Of a stretch of DNA of 64,000 bases, positions 37,001-47,382 are shown in pieces. Source of the DNA: Nematostella vectensis (lineage: Eukaryota > Cnidaria > Anthozoa > Actiniaria > Edwardsiidae); assembly GCF_932526225.1 (NCBI RefSeq), contig NC_064036.1, positions 5,275,519 through 5,339,518 on the forward strand, written 5' to 3'. A program made the translations under genes and the position numbers. The notes under the pieces are model-generated. The model searched no databases, was not told where the DNA came from, and was given only the letters and a program-made list of their open reading frames with translations. The stretch's first letter is position 1. Every line of letters begins with the position of its first letter.

Positions 37001-40000
37001 ACAGGTTATTAGAGGTGGGGTATACAAGTTATTAGAGGTGGGGTTTACAGGTTTTTAGAGGTGGGGTTTACAGGTTATTAGAGGTGGGGTATACAGGTTA
37101 TTAGAGGTGGAGTATACAGGTTATTAGAGGTGGGGTATACAGGTTATTAGAGGTTGGGTTTACAGATTATTGGAGGTGGGGTATACAGGTTATTAGAGGT
37201 GGGGTATACAGGTTATTAGAGGTGGGGTATACAGGTTATTAGAGGTGGGGTATACAGGTTATTAGAGGTGGGGTATACAGGTTATTAGAGGTGGGGCATA
37301 CAGGTTATTAGAGGTGGGGTATACAGGTTATTAGAGGTGGGGTATACAGGTTATTAGAGGTGGGGTATACAGGTTATTAGAGGTGGGGTTTACAGGTTAT
37401 TAGAGGTGGGGTATACAGGTTATTAGAGGTGGGGTTTACAGGTTATTAGAGGTGGGGTATATAGGTTATTAGAGGTGGGGTATACAGGTTATTGGAGGTG
37501 GGGTATACAGGTTATTAGAGGTGGGGTATACAGGTTATTAGAGGTGGGGTTTACAGGTTATTAGAGGTGGGGTAGACAGGTTATTAGAGGTGGGGTATAT
37601 AGGTTATTAGAGGTGGGGTATACAAGTTATTAGAGGTGGGGTTTACAGGTTTTTAGAGGTGGGGTTTACAGGTTATTAGAGGTGGGGTATACAGGTTATT
37701 AGAGGTGGAGTATACAGGTTATTAGAGGTGGGGTATACAGGTTTTTAGAGGTGGGGTTTACAGATTATTGGAGGTGAGGTATACAGATTATTGGAGGTGG
37801 GGTATACAGGTTATTAGAGGTGGGGTATACAGGTTATTAGAGGTTGGGTAGACAGGTTATTAGAGGTGGGGTATACAGGTTATTAGAGGTGGGGTATACA
37901 GGTTATTGGAGGTGGGGTATACAGGTTATTAGAGGTGGGGTATACAGGTTATTAGAGGTGGGGTATACAGGTTATTAGAGGTGGGGTATACAGGTTATTA
38001 GAGGTGGGGTAGACAGGTTATTAGAGGTGGGGTATACAGGTTATTAGAGGTGGGGTATACAGGTTATTAGAGGTGGGGTATACAGGTTATTAGAGGTGGG
38101 GTATACAGGTTATTAGAGGTGGGGTATACAGGTTATTAGAGGTGGGGTTTACAGGTTATTAGAGGTGGGGTATACAGGTTATTAGAGGTGGGGTATACAG
38201 GTTATTAGAGGTGGGGCATACAGGTTATTAGAGGTGGGGTATACAGGTTATTAGAGGTGGGGTTTACAGGTTATTAGAGGTGGGGTATACAGGTTATTAG
38301 AGGTGGGGTATACAGGTTATTAGAGGTGGGGTTTACAGGTTATTAGAGGTGGGGTATATAGGTTATTAGAGGTGGGGTATACAGGTTATTAGAGGTGGGG
38401 TTTACAGGTTATTAGAGGTGGGGTATACAGGTTATTAGAGGTGGGGTTTACAGGTTTTTAGAGGTGGGGTATACAGGTTATTAGAGGTGGGGTATACAGG
38501 TTATTAGAGGTGGGGTATACAGGTTATTGGAGGTGGGGTATACAGGTTATTAGAGGTGGGGTATACAGGTTATTAGAGGTGGAGTTTACAGGTTATTAGA
38601 GGTGGGGTATACAGGTTATTAGAGGTGGGGTATACAGGTTATTAGAGGTGGGGTATACAGGTTATTGGAGGTGGGGTATACAGGTTATTAGAGGTGGGGT
38701 ATACAGGTTATTAGAGGTGGGGTATACAGGTTATTAGAGGTGGGGTATACAGGTTATTAGAGGTGGGGCATACAGGTTATTGGAGGTGGGGCATACAGGT
38801 TATTAGAGGTGGGGCATACAGGTTATTAGAGGTGGGGTAGACAGGTTATTAGAGGTGGGGTATACAGGTTATTAGAGGTGGGGTATACAGGTTATTAGAG
38901 GTGGGGTTTACAGGTTATTAGAGGTGGGGTTTACAGGTTATTAGAGGTGGGGTATACAGGTTATTAGAGGTGGGGCATACAGGTTATTAGAGGTGGGGTA
39001 TACAGGTTATTAGAGGTGGGGTATACAGGTTATTAGAGGTGGGGTATACAGATTATTGGAGGTGGGGTATACAGATTATTGGAGGTGGGGTATACAGGTT
39101 ATTAGAGGTGGGGTATACAGGTTATTAGAGGTGGGGTATACAGGTTATTAGAGGTGGGGTATACAGGTTATTAGAGGTGGGGTACACAGGTTATTAGAGG
39201 TGGGGTACACAGGTTATTAGAGGTTGGGTATACAGGTTATTAGAGGTGGGATTTACAGGTTTTAGAGGTGGGGTATACAGGTTTTAGAGGTGGGGTTTAC
39301 AGGTTATTAGAGGTGGGGTATACAGGTTATTAGAGGTTGGGTATATAGGTTATTAGAGGTCGGGTATACAGGTTATTAGAGGTGGGGTATACAGGTTATT
39401 AGAGGTCGGGTATACAGGTTATTAGAGGTGGGGTATACAGGTTATTAGAGGTCGGGTATACAGGTTATTAGAGGTGGGGTACACAGGTTATTAGAGGTGG
39501 GGTATACAGGTTATTGGAGGTGGGGTACACAGGTTATTAGAGGTGGGGTATACAGGTTATTGGAGGTGGGGTACACAGGTTATTAGAGGTGGGGTATACA
39601 GGTTATTAGAGGTGGGGTACACAGGTTATTAGAGGTGGGGTATACAGGTTATTAGAGGTGGGGTACACAAGTTATTAGAGGTGGGGTATACAGGTTATTG
39701 GAGGTGGGGTACACAGGTTATTAGAGGTGGGGTATACAGATTATTGGAGGTGGGGTATACAGGTTATTAGAGGTGGGGTTTACAGGTTATTAGAGGTGGG
39801 GTTTACAGGTTATTAGAGGTGGGGTTTACAGGTTTTTAGAGGTGGAGTTTACAGGAGATTGGAGGAAGATATGGGGGGTGGAAGGTTGGATGTACAGATG
39901 ATGGAAGGTTGGGTTTGATGGAGATGTGATGTGGGATACACAGGTGATGGGAGAGGGGGATATACAAGAAATAAGAGTGGGTATACAGGTGATTGGAGGT

Positions 40001-41074
40001 GGGTATGCGACAGGTGATGATGGGAGTTGACGAATAGAAAACGAAGCACTAAGTAGTAATTGGGTCTCCTTTCTATTCAGGAAACACCAAGGTACTCCTC
40101 ACAGAGTTTATCAAACTAATGAACCTCATTGTGACGGAGCACGGTTCATTCGAGGACGAGATACTTTTTGCGTACTCGGTGTTTGATCCTGAAGACGAGG
40201 GCTACATATCCGTGGAGGAGTTCCAGAAGGCGTTTGACCGCATGTCCGGTAGAGAGAGGATTAAGGATGATGAAATTGACGAGATCAAGAGACTTGGGGA
40301 CAAGGATGGCGACGGCAAGCTCGAATTTCGAGGTGAGCATTAATGTATAAAGGGTCCAAGATTATATGCGGGAAAAAAAAAGTACTCTATTCTTGACTGA
40401 CGAGGATTATAATAATATGAATCATGAAAGTAGAGTTACAGTATGTTTTGATGACAAGTATGATGATGTGGTGATAGCCAGAGTTTTTTTTTGTGCATTT
40501 AAAAAATAAAATTATAGAAAATAATCGTGCAAGGAGATTGATTAGGAACTGAGTTCGAATGGGGTTTAGATTCACCATAAATGGGTTTCAAATTCACAAA
40601 ATAATTTTGGAGAACATTATTATTGCATCGCCAACGATCGTATTATCGCTGTTATTGTCGTAGCCTGGAACTATTTCTGGCTGCACGCTTGCTATTATTG
40701 TCGTCGTTGTTATCCTTGTTCTTGTTGTTGTCGGTTGTTGTATTTATTGCTGGTACTTTGTTGGTTGTTGTTGCTGATGGGAATACAGGTTATGCTGTTT
40801 ATGTTGCCGTTGTTGTTGTTGTCATTATAACTGTTGTTGCTGGTGGAGATAAAGATGATATTATTGTTGTCGTCTTGACGCTGTTTTTGTTATTGTCGTC
40901 GTTGATTTTCCTATGTTTTCATTGACTTTGTTGTTTTCGCTGGTGATAATATTGTTGTCGCTATTGTTGTTTTTGGTTTAGTGGTGTTACTGATGCTGAT
41001 GTTGACTATGTGTTCTTTATCGAATATTTTCAGACTTGCGAAGATTACTGTTGCCAACCATGAAGATGTATTGA
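25070..41074 (+). CDS. Membrane-anchored PDZ plus calmodulin-like (four EF-hand) protein
   Basis: Eight coding exons: 25070-25249, 25655-25748, 27218-27360, 27880-27987, 28773-28848, 29060-29203, 40081-40332, 41034-41074; 1038 nt, 345 residues, all phases consistent and no stop. Residues 14-42 are one hydrophobic membrane segment (FIVLIMIAITGFFILASIIL) followed by basic residues. About 94-175 is a PDZ domain (IGVRLEGG in the carboxylate-loop position, DPGIFVQAV, GDRILSVNGERV). About 201-345 is a calmodulin-like four EF-hand block: loop 1 DPDCKGRVKTMD, loop 2 degenerate (NELGYTGNTK), loop 3 DPEDEGYISVEE, loop 4 DKDGDGKLEFRD with Asp at position 12. By family knowledge, PDZ domains bind C-terminal peptides and EF-hands bind calcium, so a calcium-sensing membrane scaffold is inferred. 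Intron 6 is almost entirely minisatellite. I do not know a named gene with this layout. Confidence 0.87.
25881..25930 (+). CDS. Possible alternative last exon of the PDZ/EF-hand gene
   Basis: After a strong acceptor (ctactctcattgcag) the phase matches exon 2 (phase 1), giving AGMLNYESADSDVVEL and then TGA. If used, it would make a 107-residue product with the membrane segment but no PDZ or EF-hands. Its C-terminus, VVEL, fits a hydrophobic-x-hydrophobic PDZ ligand. An AATAAA occurs near 26168. The main form skips to 27218, which is also in phase. Confidence 0.45.
25932..26160 (-). mobile_element. tRNA-derived SINE
   Basis: On the minus strand a pol III A box TGGCGCAGTTGG (26151-26140) and a B box GGTTCGATTCC (26093-26083) stand about 47 bases apart. 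They are followed by a non-tRNA tail of about 150 bases. The tRNA-like part does not keep a full cloverleaf, so a SINE is more likely than a tRNA gene. It sits directly after the possible alternative last exon. Confidence 0.72.
26460..26486 (+). repeat. Poly(G) tract
   Basis: Twenty G, then A, then six G. It is one of several long G or C runs in the window. Confidence 0.9.
26531..26826 (+). repeat. 36-bp minisatellite in intron 2 of the PDZ/EF-hand gene
   Basis: About eight units of 36 bp built on ttctgctatcttttaggggt and gttaggattttcccaa. The unit translates as a 12-residue repeat (FCYLLGVLGFSQ), but the frame has no gene context. Each unit looks like a pyrimidine tract ending in TTTTAG, similar to a 3' splice site. 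Single related motifs occur near 26995 and 44470. Confidence 0.85.
27988..28772 (+). other. Intron 4 of the PDZ/EF-hand gene
   Basis: Contains a diverged direct repeat: gggcgacattttgatttgcc near 28067 and gggcgacatctttatttgcc near 28519. The reverse frames of 73-90 codons at 28291-28577 show no family signal. Confidence 0.5.
29204..29733 (+). repeat. Degenerate leading edge of the 23-bp array
   Basis: Begins at the donor of the exon ending at 29203. Diverged units of about 22-35 bp share tacaggtgat and ggggg blocks and become regular towards 29734. A matching degenerate edge follows the array at 39846-40010. Confidence 0.75.
29734..39845 (+). repeat. 23-bp minisatellite, about 440 copies, filling intron 6
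   Basis: Highly regular units of attagaggtggggtatac plus aggtt. Common variants are gga for aga, ttt, cac or gac for the tat triplet, and occasional cat. Short open frames through it (GYTGYWRWGIQVIGGG and similar) only reflect the unit. The unit contains GTATACAGGTTATT, nearly the same as the real donor just upstream (ATATACAG then gtaatg at 29197-29209). Confidence 0.96.
40333..41033 (+). other. Last intron of the PDZ/EF-hand gene, with GTT-rich low complexity
   Basis: The donor is gtgagc and the acceptor atattttcag. From about 40625 to 41010 it is rich in gttgttgtt and related triplets. No gene is seen in it. Confidence 0.6.
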
Positions 41075-42577
41075 GTGAAAGCTCGAGAGAAGCAAGGCTG
41101 TCACGAGCTTAATCAAGAAAATACTAACGAAATAGGGAATAAATCAGCCTTCATACTGAGGAGGAAATAAACAATTTATCAAAGTTTTTACAGTTAAACA
41201 AGTGAGACATTATATTTGCGCACACAAAATACTGAAACGGGGCCCCCTGTAAGAAGTGTACCAAAAATATTTACCAAAAATCATGCAAAAAAACTTAGTT
41301 TAAACAACCGAAACTCGACAATAAAAGTTTTAAGAAAGTGAAAGGGATGTTGAGTATATTGTGTATGAGCGCATATATTGTTCAGCGGCTAAAGTGATCC
41401 CTGGGGACGAACTCTTTCCGCGTTCCATGCGTTGCCAGCTGCAAGCACGACCGAAAGCAACGGAATATTGCATTCAACATAGCCACGGTAAAAACAGCCG
41501 TATACTAAATTCATCAAAGCTCTTTACCATTAGCCCAAAGGTGAGTAAAAATCACCCCCTGAGAATATGGTCAAACGTAAGTGGCTACCAAACCATCTTT
41601 CTTGGTTGCACTATCCCGATGTGAACAAGTTTCGTTTTATCGAGTAGATTTGTATCGAGTTTTTATCGAGTATATATATTTTAATTCAACTGCTACTCCC
41701 GACTTTAATACCTTCTTTTTTTTTTACTAGAAGGTTGTTTTTAAAGTAAAACCAATTCGGACTGCTTTCGGAACCTATTCGGGCTTAAATTTATTCCTGT
41801 ATTTTTTACTTACTCACATTTCCTCATGGAAAGGAAACATGCGAAAACGGAAGTCGTTGTGCGTTTTAGTTGTGCGCTTTCAGACCTGTTTCCAGCCATG
41901 TTTACAAACGACGAAACCAACAAACCTTATACTTTTTGGATATCTCTCCTTGCGATAAACTAGTCTTGTCGGGTTTATGGTTGATCAGATCTGTTTATCA
42001 CCATTACACGCCATTACAACTTTCTCGAGCCAGTTCTCAGTTTTCTAGAAATTATTGCTGTTTTCAACATTTTAGGAACTGGCGGAGCTATCAACGACGA
42101 TTTCAACGGTTCATCGTTTTCTAGCTTCAGGTAATTTGGTGACTATTATCTTGATTTCCTTTTCACGAAAATAAATAACAAATAATAACTGATGATTTCC
42201 TAAGACAAAATTCTATTCAACATTGTTCTCACGAAATTGAGTACCCACGATTAATAAACACGAATATTAAGGGTGTAAGGTGGTTTTCTCATTTAGGACA
42301 CAGGTATATATTTTTGTCCAAACATCAAAACCTGGTCCCGGTATAAATCTGATTACGGAAGGAAATCCAGCCCTATGTGATCTCTTTCCCCACTTACTAA
42401 TAGGAAAATAGGAAGCTGATGCTATTCATTTAAAAAACTACAAATTTATTCTGCATTTCAATCTTGCTTAATTCAAATATTTTTGTCCAATTAAGGCATT
42501 TACTGATGCTAAGTAATGACTGTTTGTTTTTCAGGAGCTTGAATATAACGATATAAAGAATCCTCCAGATAGTAATC
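41075..42577 (+). other. Intergenic region and probable 5' UTR exon of the next gene
   Basis: AATAAA-type signals for the upstream gene occur near 41137, 41166 and 41320. A probable untranslated exon ends at the donor CTTCAG then gtaatt (42121-42136). It would splice to the acceptor tgtttgtttttcag at 42521-42534, leaving 43 bases of 5' UTR before the ATG at 42578. Confidence 0.45.
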
Positions 42578-43312
42578 ATGGTCGTCGACAAGGAAGAAGT
42601 GATATTTTTGCTGACGATAGTTATAACAGTTACAGCAGCTCTCGTAACCGCCGCTATGATAACCTTGTTCATCATCATCAAGCGATTGGAGAAAAAAATA
42701 AAGTTTATGAACATCCAGGAATCGTGCTCATCGAAAGGCATAGAGATAGGCAGTGTGGAGACGGACAAATACTTTAGGAGCGAGTCAAAGAATAACAGCA
42801 ACCTTGCCGAGACGCATTTATATGAAAATGAGCCTGATGATGGAGGGATTGACGAGACACACCGAGCTTGGGAGGGCGAAAGAGACAACGAAACGAAGAC
42901 GAGAGAAGGGAGTGAAGGAAACATGGAGAAGGGAGGCACAGCAGTTGATTTACATTACATGGTGGCAAGAACTCATCAAAGCATCCAATACCAAAATGTA
43001 TTAAAGGTACCAAAACCTGCACAGATATTCGAGGAAAGAAAAGAAAACGTCACAGCATCTTCTGGAAAGAAAAATGCAATCAAACGTTTGCATAAGACAT
43101 CGATGACAGAACACCACACTTATCAGAACAGTGCCCAGTCCCCTGAGGCGAGCTTTTATCAAGGGAATGGAGAGACCGGCTACCAAGTGATGCGAACAGG
43201 AGTGATGAGTGAGAGGGTTTACGGAAATGTCGGGTTTGGCCAGGAGAACACCAATGAGAACCATGTTTATCAAAATATCGGTTGTTACATGGTACCAAGG
43301 GGTGCACAATGA
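42578..43312 (+). CDS. Single-pass transmembrane adaptor-like protein with five YxN motifs
   Basis: An intact 244-residue frame in a single coding exon. The first seven residues are polar, residues 8-34 are a strong membrane segment (VIFLLTIVITVTAALVTAAM...), then a basic stop-transfer (KRLEKKIK) and a long polar, acidic tail without a folded-domain signal. The tail has YxN at Y82 (YEN), Y138, Y182, Y231 (YQN) and Y215 (YGN), a YxxM at Y202 (YQVM) and YMVP at Y237. In known families, phosphorylated YxN binds the Grb2 SH2 domain and YxxM binds PI3-kinase p85. The shape (minimal ectodomain, one helix, many tyrosines) is that of vertebrate transmembrane adaptors such as LAT or LAX. That relation is inference from layout, not from sequence identity; it could equally be a receptor-associated tail of other origin. 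Confidence 0.8.
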   Translation: MVVDKEEVIFLLTIVITVTAALVTAAMITLFIIIKRLEKKIKFMNIQESCSSKGIEIGSVETDKYFRSESKNNSNLAETHLYENEPDDGGIDETHRAWEGERDNETKTREGSEGNMEKGGTAVDLHYMVARTHQSIQYQNVLKVPKPAQIFEERKENVTASSGKKNAIKRLHKTSMTEHHTYQNSAQSPEASFYQGNGETGYQVMRTGVMSERVYGNVGFGQENTNENHVYQNIGCYMVPRGAQ

Positions 43313-44105
43313 GCACGTGTCACGTACCGAGCGACAGTGCATAAACTTTGGTTCTCATAAGACGCAAGTGCCGGAACAACAATTTTGACATTTTTCTTCA
43401 TGTTTCACGCGCCGACTAGACAATAATAATTATAAACTATCTCTAATTTGTGCTTGTTAGGTGAGAACCATAAAAATAGATAAACAATATAAGTTTTTTT
43501 TTTTATTGCAGCTCTCAGGGTCAACAATAATGTGAAGTCTAGGCTAACAACATAAAATCAAAATCTGCACTTTTGCACTTACGTGATATTTTTTTAGCAA
43601 CGGTATAAAATGATAGAAAAAATGCATCATTTGCCTTCTTCGGCCCTTTTTCTAAATTTGTGGTTAGCGGTATTTGTACCTTGATATAAGAACTGGTCAT
43701 TTACGAAAAATAATCTGCTAGTACGCCACGCTTTTATGTGAGTTTTCTTAATTTACCCTATATCCAGAGTTGTCGTTTTTTCGGATATAACCATTTCATG
43801 GTCTTGTTCATTTGAACTTTTTCGAAATCAGAAACAGTTTTATTCTGTTTAATCATGGTCGACGAAATGAACAATTACTTGCCGTCTCTTGACCTGAATA
43901 CAGTCTTTTCTGTAATATGGTTAATTTGATGACGTGTGGTCACCGCTTGATATCTATATTAAGCATAACGGACATATCGACCCTTGAAGGATTTGTTATA
44001 AAACCATTAACTCAAAGTACAGTGGACATATTATACTATTATCAACTTTTATTCAAAAAGACCATAATGTATACATACTGTTTATATATAAATTTTATTC
44101 TTTGC
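43313..44105. other. 3' flank of the YxN adaptor gene
   Basis: AT-rich; it will include the 3' UTR. No canonical AATAAA was found close to the stop. No other gene seen. Confidence 0.4.
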
Positions 44106-44117
44106 TTTTCCAAAAAA

Positions 44118-44435
44118 GCACCCACTACATCTACTCTCTGATGCTCTCCGTAAGTTTACCACGCTCTCTGATGCTATGCGTAAATTTACCATTCTCTCCG
44201 ATGCTCTCCGTAAATTTACAACGCTCTCTTATGTTCTTCGTAAATCGACCATTCTCTGTGATGCTTCTCGTAAATTTACCATTCTCTCTGATGCTCTTCG
44301 TAAATTTACCACGCTATCTGATGCTTCTCAAAAACTTACCATGCTCTCTGATTCCCTCCTAAATTTACCACACTCCCTGATTCGTTTCGTAAATTTACCA
44401 CGCTCTCTGTGCTTCTCGTAAATTTACCATGTGCT
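44118..44435. repeat. 30-bp tandem repeat (taaatttaccacgctctctg)
   Basis: About ten diverged 30-bp units of taaatttaccacgctctctg plus atgctctccg. The multiple open frames of ten-residue period are a by-product. Confidence 0.85.
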
Positions 44436-44750
44436 GATAAAAAAATGTTGTAGACAGGGGTGATCACTCTATCTTTTAGGGTATAAAATCCTACCGGCTA
44501 TTTAACACATTGTACACATTTACCGTCTGGTGACGAGGCGATGGCTATTTAACACATTGTACACATTTGCTTCTCAAAAATTTACCATGCTCTCTGATTC
44601 CCTCGTAAATTTACCACACTCCCTGATTCGTCTCGTAAATTTACCACGCTCTCTGTGCTTCTCGTAAATTTACCATGTGCTGATAAAAAAAACGTTGATG
44701 ACAGGGGTGATCACTCTATCTTTTAGGGTATGAAATCCTACCAACCGCTA
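44325..44750. repeat. Direct duplication of the array end plus unique flank (offset about 247 bp)
   Basis: Sequence 44325-44501 (array end, gtgctgataaaaaaa, gatcactctatcttttaggg) is repeated with few changes at 44572-44750. Between the copies another short direct repeat (ggctatttaacacattgtac) occurs twice, at 44497 and 44543. Confidence 0.8.
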
Positions 44751-44929
44751 TCCCTTATGGGGTATTCAAAAATTATTCCACCTCTTTTATCCCAAAGGAG
44801 TCCCCACACTAGTGGATCATGATGTCCTAATAGAACAACTGGGCATGAAAGTTGTCAGAAAAGAGATGTACAGTATCAAAGAAAATCAGGAAGAACTGAA
44901 AAAAATGTTTTTAGGGCTTTTTTTAAAAA

Positions 44930-45170
44930 CACGAACGCGCGCTTTAAAAGGGATCGCTCCGCCCCCTTTTTTGCATACTAATCAGTATCCAACATGCCCT
45001 CCCTTTTTTATTTATACAAATATTGTACCCTACCCTATCCATTATAATCATAAATGGCCATTCGCAACTTTAAATATTGCCTGCCTGCTTCGCGCGCGCT
45101 ATCTCACACGTGACTTCTCCGCTCCTGCCCAATAGCTCGTAGAATTACAATCAAACTTCACCTTACAGGT
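44930..45170 (+). promoter_or_regulatory. Possible promoter and untranslated first exon ending in CAG then gtaagt
   Basis: A CpG-bearing stretch (aacgcgcgct, cttcgcgcgcgctatctc, cacgtgac) is followed by a perfect 5' splice site CCTTACAG then gtaagt at 45161-45174. The target gene is unknown; the next plus-strand coding exon with an open 5' UTR acceptor is at 56619. Confidence 0.25.
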
Positions 45171-46434
45171 AAGTCTCGTTTAATTTCTAAATTTTCTGCT
45201 TTTTGCATATATCTATGTCAGGGCACACCCCCTTGACAATTCATGGCTATGTGCTCCAGAAATCTAAATCTGAAACAGACAGCAAGCCAGGTTAGGACCT
45301 ACTATTAAATAATAGCCCATCTCCAATGCCCAGGTTCCTAAAATGTGTATCTTTATTTTTATTAAATATTTTTTCATCGGAATGCATTACAACACAACTT
45401 GGTTAATGCATATGTTGAATATACTAAATTGGTGTGTTATTTCTGTGTAGTTCATGACACATCTTTCCTATACAACTATTTTGTGTAACTATTTAATAAT
45501 AAAGGCAACCTAAATTTCTCTAACAATGCAGTTTATTTTTCCATCATTGTGAAAACATTTTTAAAAAACAGATAAAACAATAAACAATCTATACAACAAG
45601 GGATTTCTGATTCCTATATTTTGAGAAAAGGGAACAGGCCCCCATACCCCTAACTCTCCCCTGCTTGGAATTGGGAGTTCCATCCAATATTAGGAAAATG
45701 CAGATAATAAAATAAAGATGATTTAATGCATCTTTGAAAATACAAACTAGCACTCCCATGGCTCTCATATCTGGATCAGCCTTCACTTCACATCTTACTT
45801 TCTCCTTGAGACTGCCTTGACTAGGACATATTTTGTAATGCACTGTCATCATTGTGGTTCATATATGATACAATGTGAGGATGACTATAGGCATGCTGCC
45901 TAATCAACTCAAACAACAAGTAGTTTTTATTAATGTTTTTATGCTTTTTTTACACTGAATTACACTTTATATTTTGGGGAAATCTTCAGGTACAGTGCTT
46001 ACATACTTACTCCCTTAATGATATTGTAAACTGCAAGATCAGTCTGTGCATGTAAAGCACACTTGATCATGCCTAATGATGAAATAAAGCCACAAACATG
46101 CCTAAGTTCGAACGGGGAAACTTTAGCACTTACGTAAAAGGGGGAAAAAATTCATTCTATTTATGATGGAGATGTGTATTTTCTGCTGTAAAACATTGTA
46201 CTTTTTATGCTACAGATACCGTTGCATTTTAAAACGTTTCTGATAACAAAAATACCAAATTGTTACTTACTTGAACTGTAGCTTGACTCATTTTTCTGGT
46301 TTGTCGGGAGCTCCGTGAAACACGTCAGCACGCTTTGAAGTCTTGACTCGACTGATTTTTGATTGACAGATTTTTTGGAGCTTTCCTAGGGAGCTCCCTT
46401 TTATAGTGCGCGTGCGTGTTTTAAGCACTTAAAA
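45171..46434. other. Intergenic, no gene recognised
   Basis: AT-rich. A reverse frame at 45589-45852 has no family signal. A minus-strand MSQATVQ followed by a perfect gtaagt donor lies at 46291-46271 and could be a very short first coding exon, but no second exon was found. Confidence 0.3.
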
Positions 46435-47382
46435 GGTTACAAATTGCATGGACCACTCCCATCTATCAAGAAGTAAAAAATGCTGTTGACCACAACCAAA
46501 GAGTTAAAATTGATTTTGCTGACAATCACTAATCCCTGTTCGTTTTAATAGAAGTTCCCCCATGCTATAAAAACGCCTTCTAAATAAACATAAATTAGAT
46601 TACTGTCGAAAAAACTAACGAAAAATGGTCCTCAATTTGATGCCGTCATTTTGATGTACACAGGAGATAATTAAGAAATTCTGAACATATATCTATTTTT
46701 TTCTAGAAAAACATATTTTTTTTACAATTGTTATTGTTTTTGCCTATTTTTGCAATGCTATAAATGATACTTTTTTTATCGAAGATTTGAAAAATACAGG
46801 CCCGTACCCAGGGGGGTGCAGGGGATTCTCAATAGACGTGCTATTCGTAGACAAAACTATAAAGCATAAGCTAGATCCACTCTGGTATGTCATTAATCGA
46901 TAAGCCAGACTTTATTTGTAGCCAAATCCGAAAATTAACGTCCCGTGGAGATACTGCAAAGGCATAAAAAACCTGGGTACGGACCTGAAATATGAGGCCG
47001 GTCCACCTCTTTTATCCCCACACTAGTGGATCATAATATCCTCATAGAACAACTGGACATGAAAGTTGTCAGAAAAGAGATGCACAGTATCAAAAAAAAT
47101 CAGGAAAACTGAAAAAAATAACGTTTTAGTGCTTAAGCACCTTATAAGGTTACAAATTGCATGGACCACTCCCATCTATCAAGAAGTAAAAAAATGCTGT
47201 TGACCACACCCAAAGAGTTAAATTGATTTTGCTGACAATCACTCATCCCTGTTTGCTTTTATGGGAGTCCCCCCATGCTATGAAACCACCTTCTAAATAA
47301 ACAGAAATTAGATTACTGTCGAAAAAAACTAATAAAAAATGGTCCTCAATTTGATGCAGTCATTTTGATGTACACAGGAGAC
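46435..47382. repeat. Direct duplication of about 240 bp
   Basis: Copy 1 at 46435-46667 and copy 2 at 47137-47382 share aaattgcatggaccactccc, atctatcaagaagtaaaaaa, gctgttgaccac and ggtcctcaatttgatgc, about 92-95 percent alike by eye. Confidence 0.85.
46797..46987. mobile_element. Inverted-repeat DNA element, copy 1 (caggcccgtaccca ends)
   Basis: Left end caggcccgtacccagg, right end cctgggtacggacctg. Internal sequence (caaaactataaagcataagc, ggagatactgc) is shared with the longer copy at 62116-62778. It has no coding capacity. Confidence 0.8.

Larger units (their letters stand above)
44778..47119. repeat. Two copies of a dispersed repeat containing cacactagtggatcat
   Basis: Copy 1 at 44778-44906 and copy 2 at 47003-47119 share ccacctcttttatccc, cacactagtggatcat, aacatga-type sequence and gtatcaaa-aaaatcagga. 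Copy 1 reads as an open frame (VLIEQLGMKVVRKEMYSIK) but copy 2 does not. It is probably part of a transposable element of unknown type. Confidence 0.65.

Noticed and set aside
40397-40434. Second hammerhead starting ctgacgaggatt
   Set aside because: CTGACGA is followed by a GAAA, but the stem II closing pair is wrong, stem II is weak, and no stem III or cleavage triplet follows.
44812-45135. 107-codon frame starting MDHDVLIEQLGMKVV
   Set aside because: The first part belongs to a dispersed repeat whose other copy (47003-47119) is not open, and the rest lacks any family signal.
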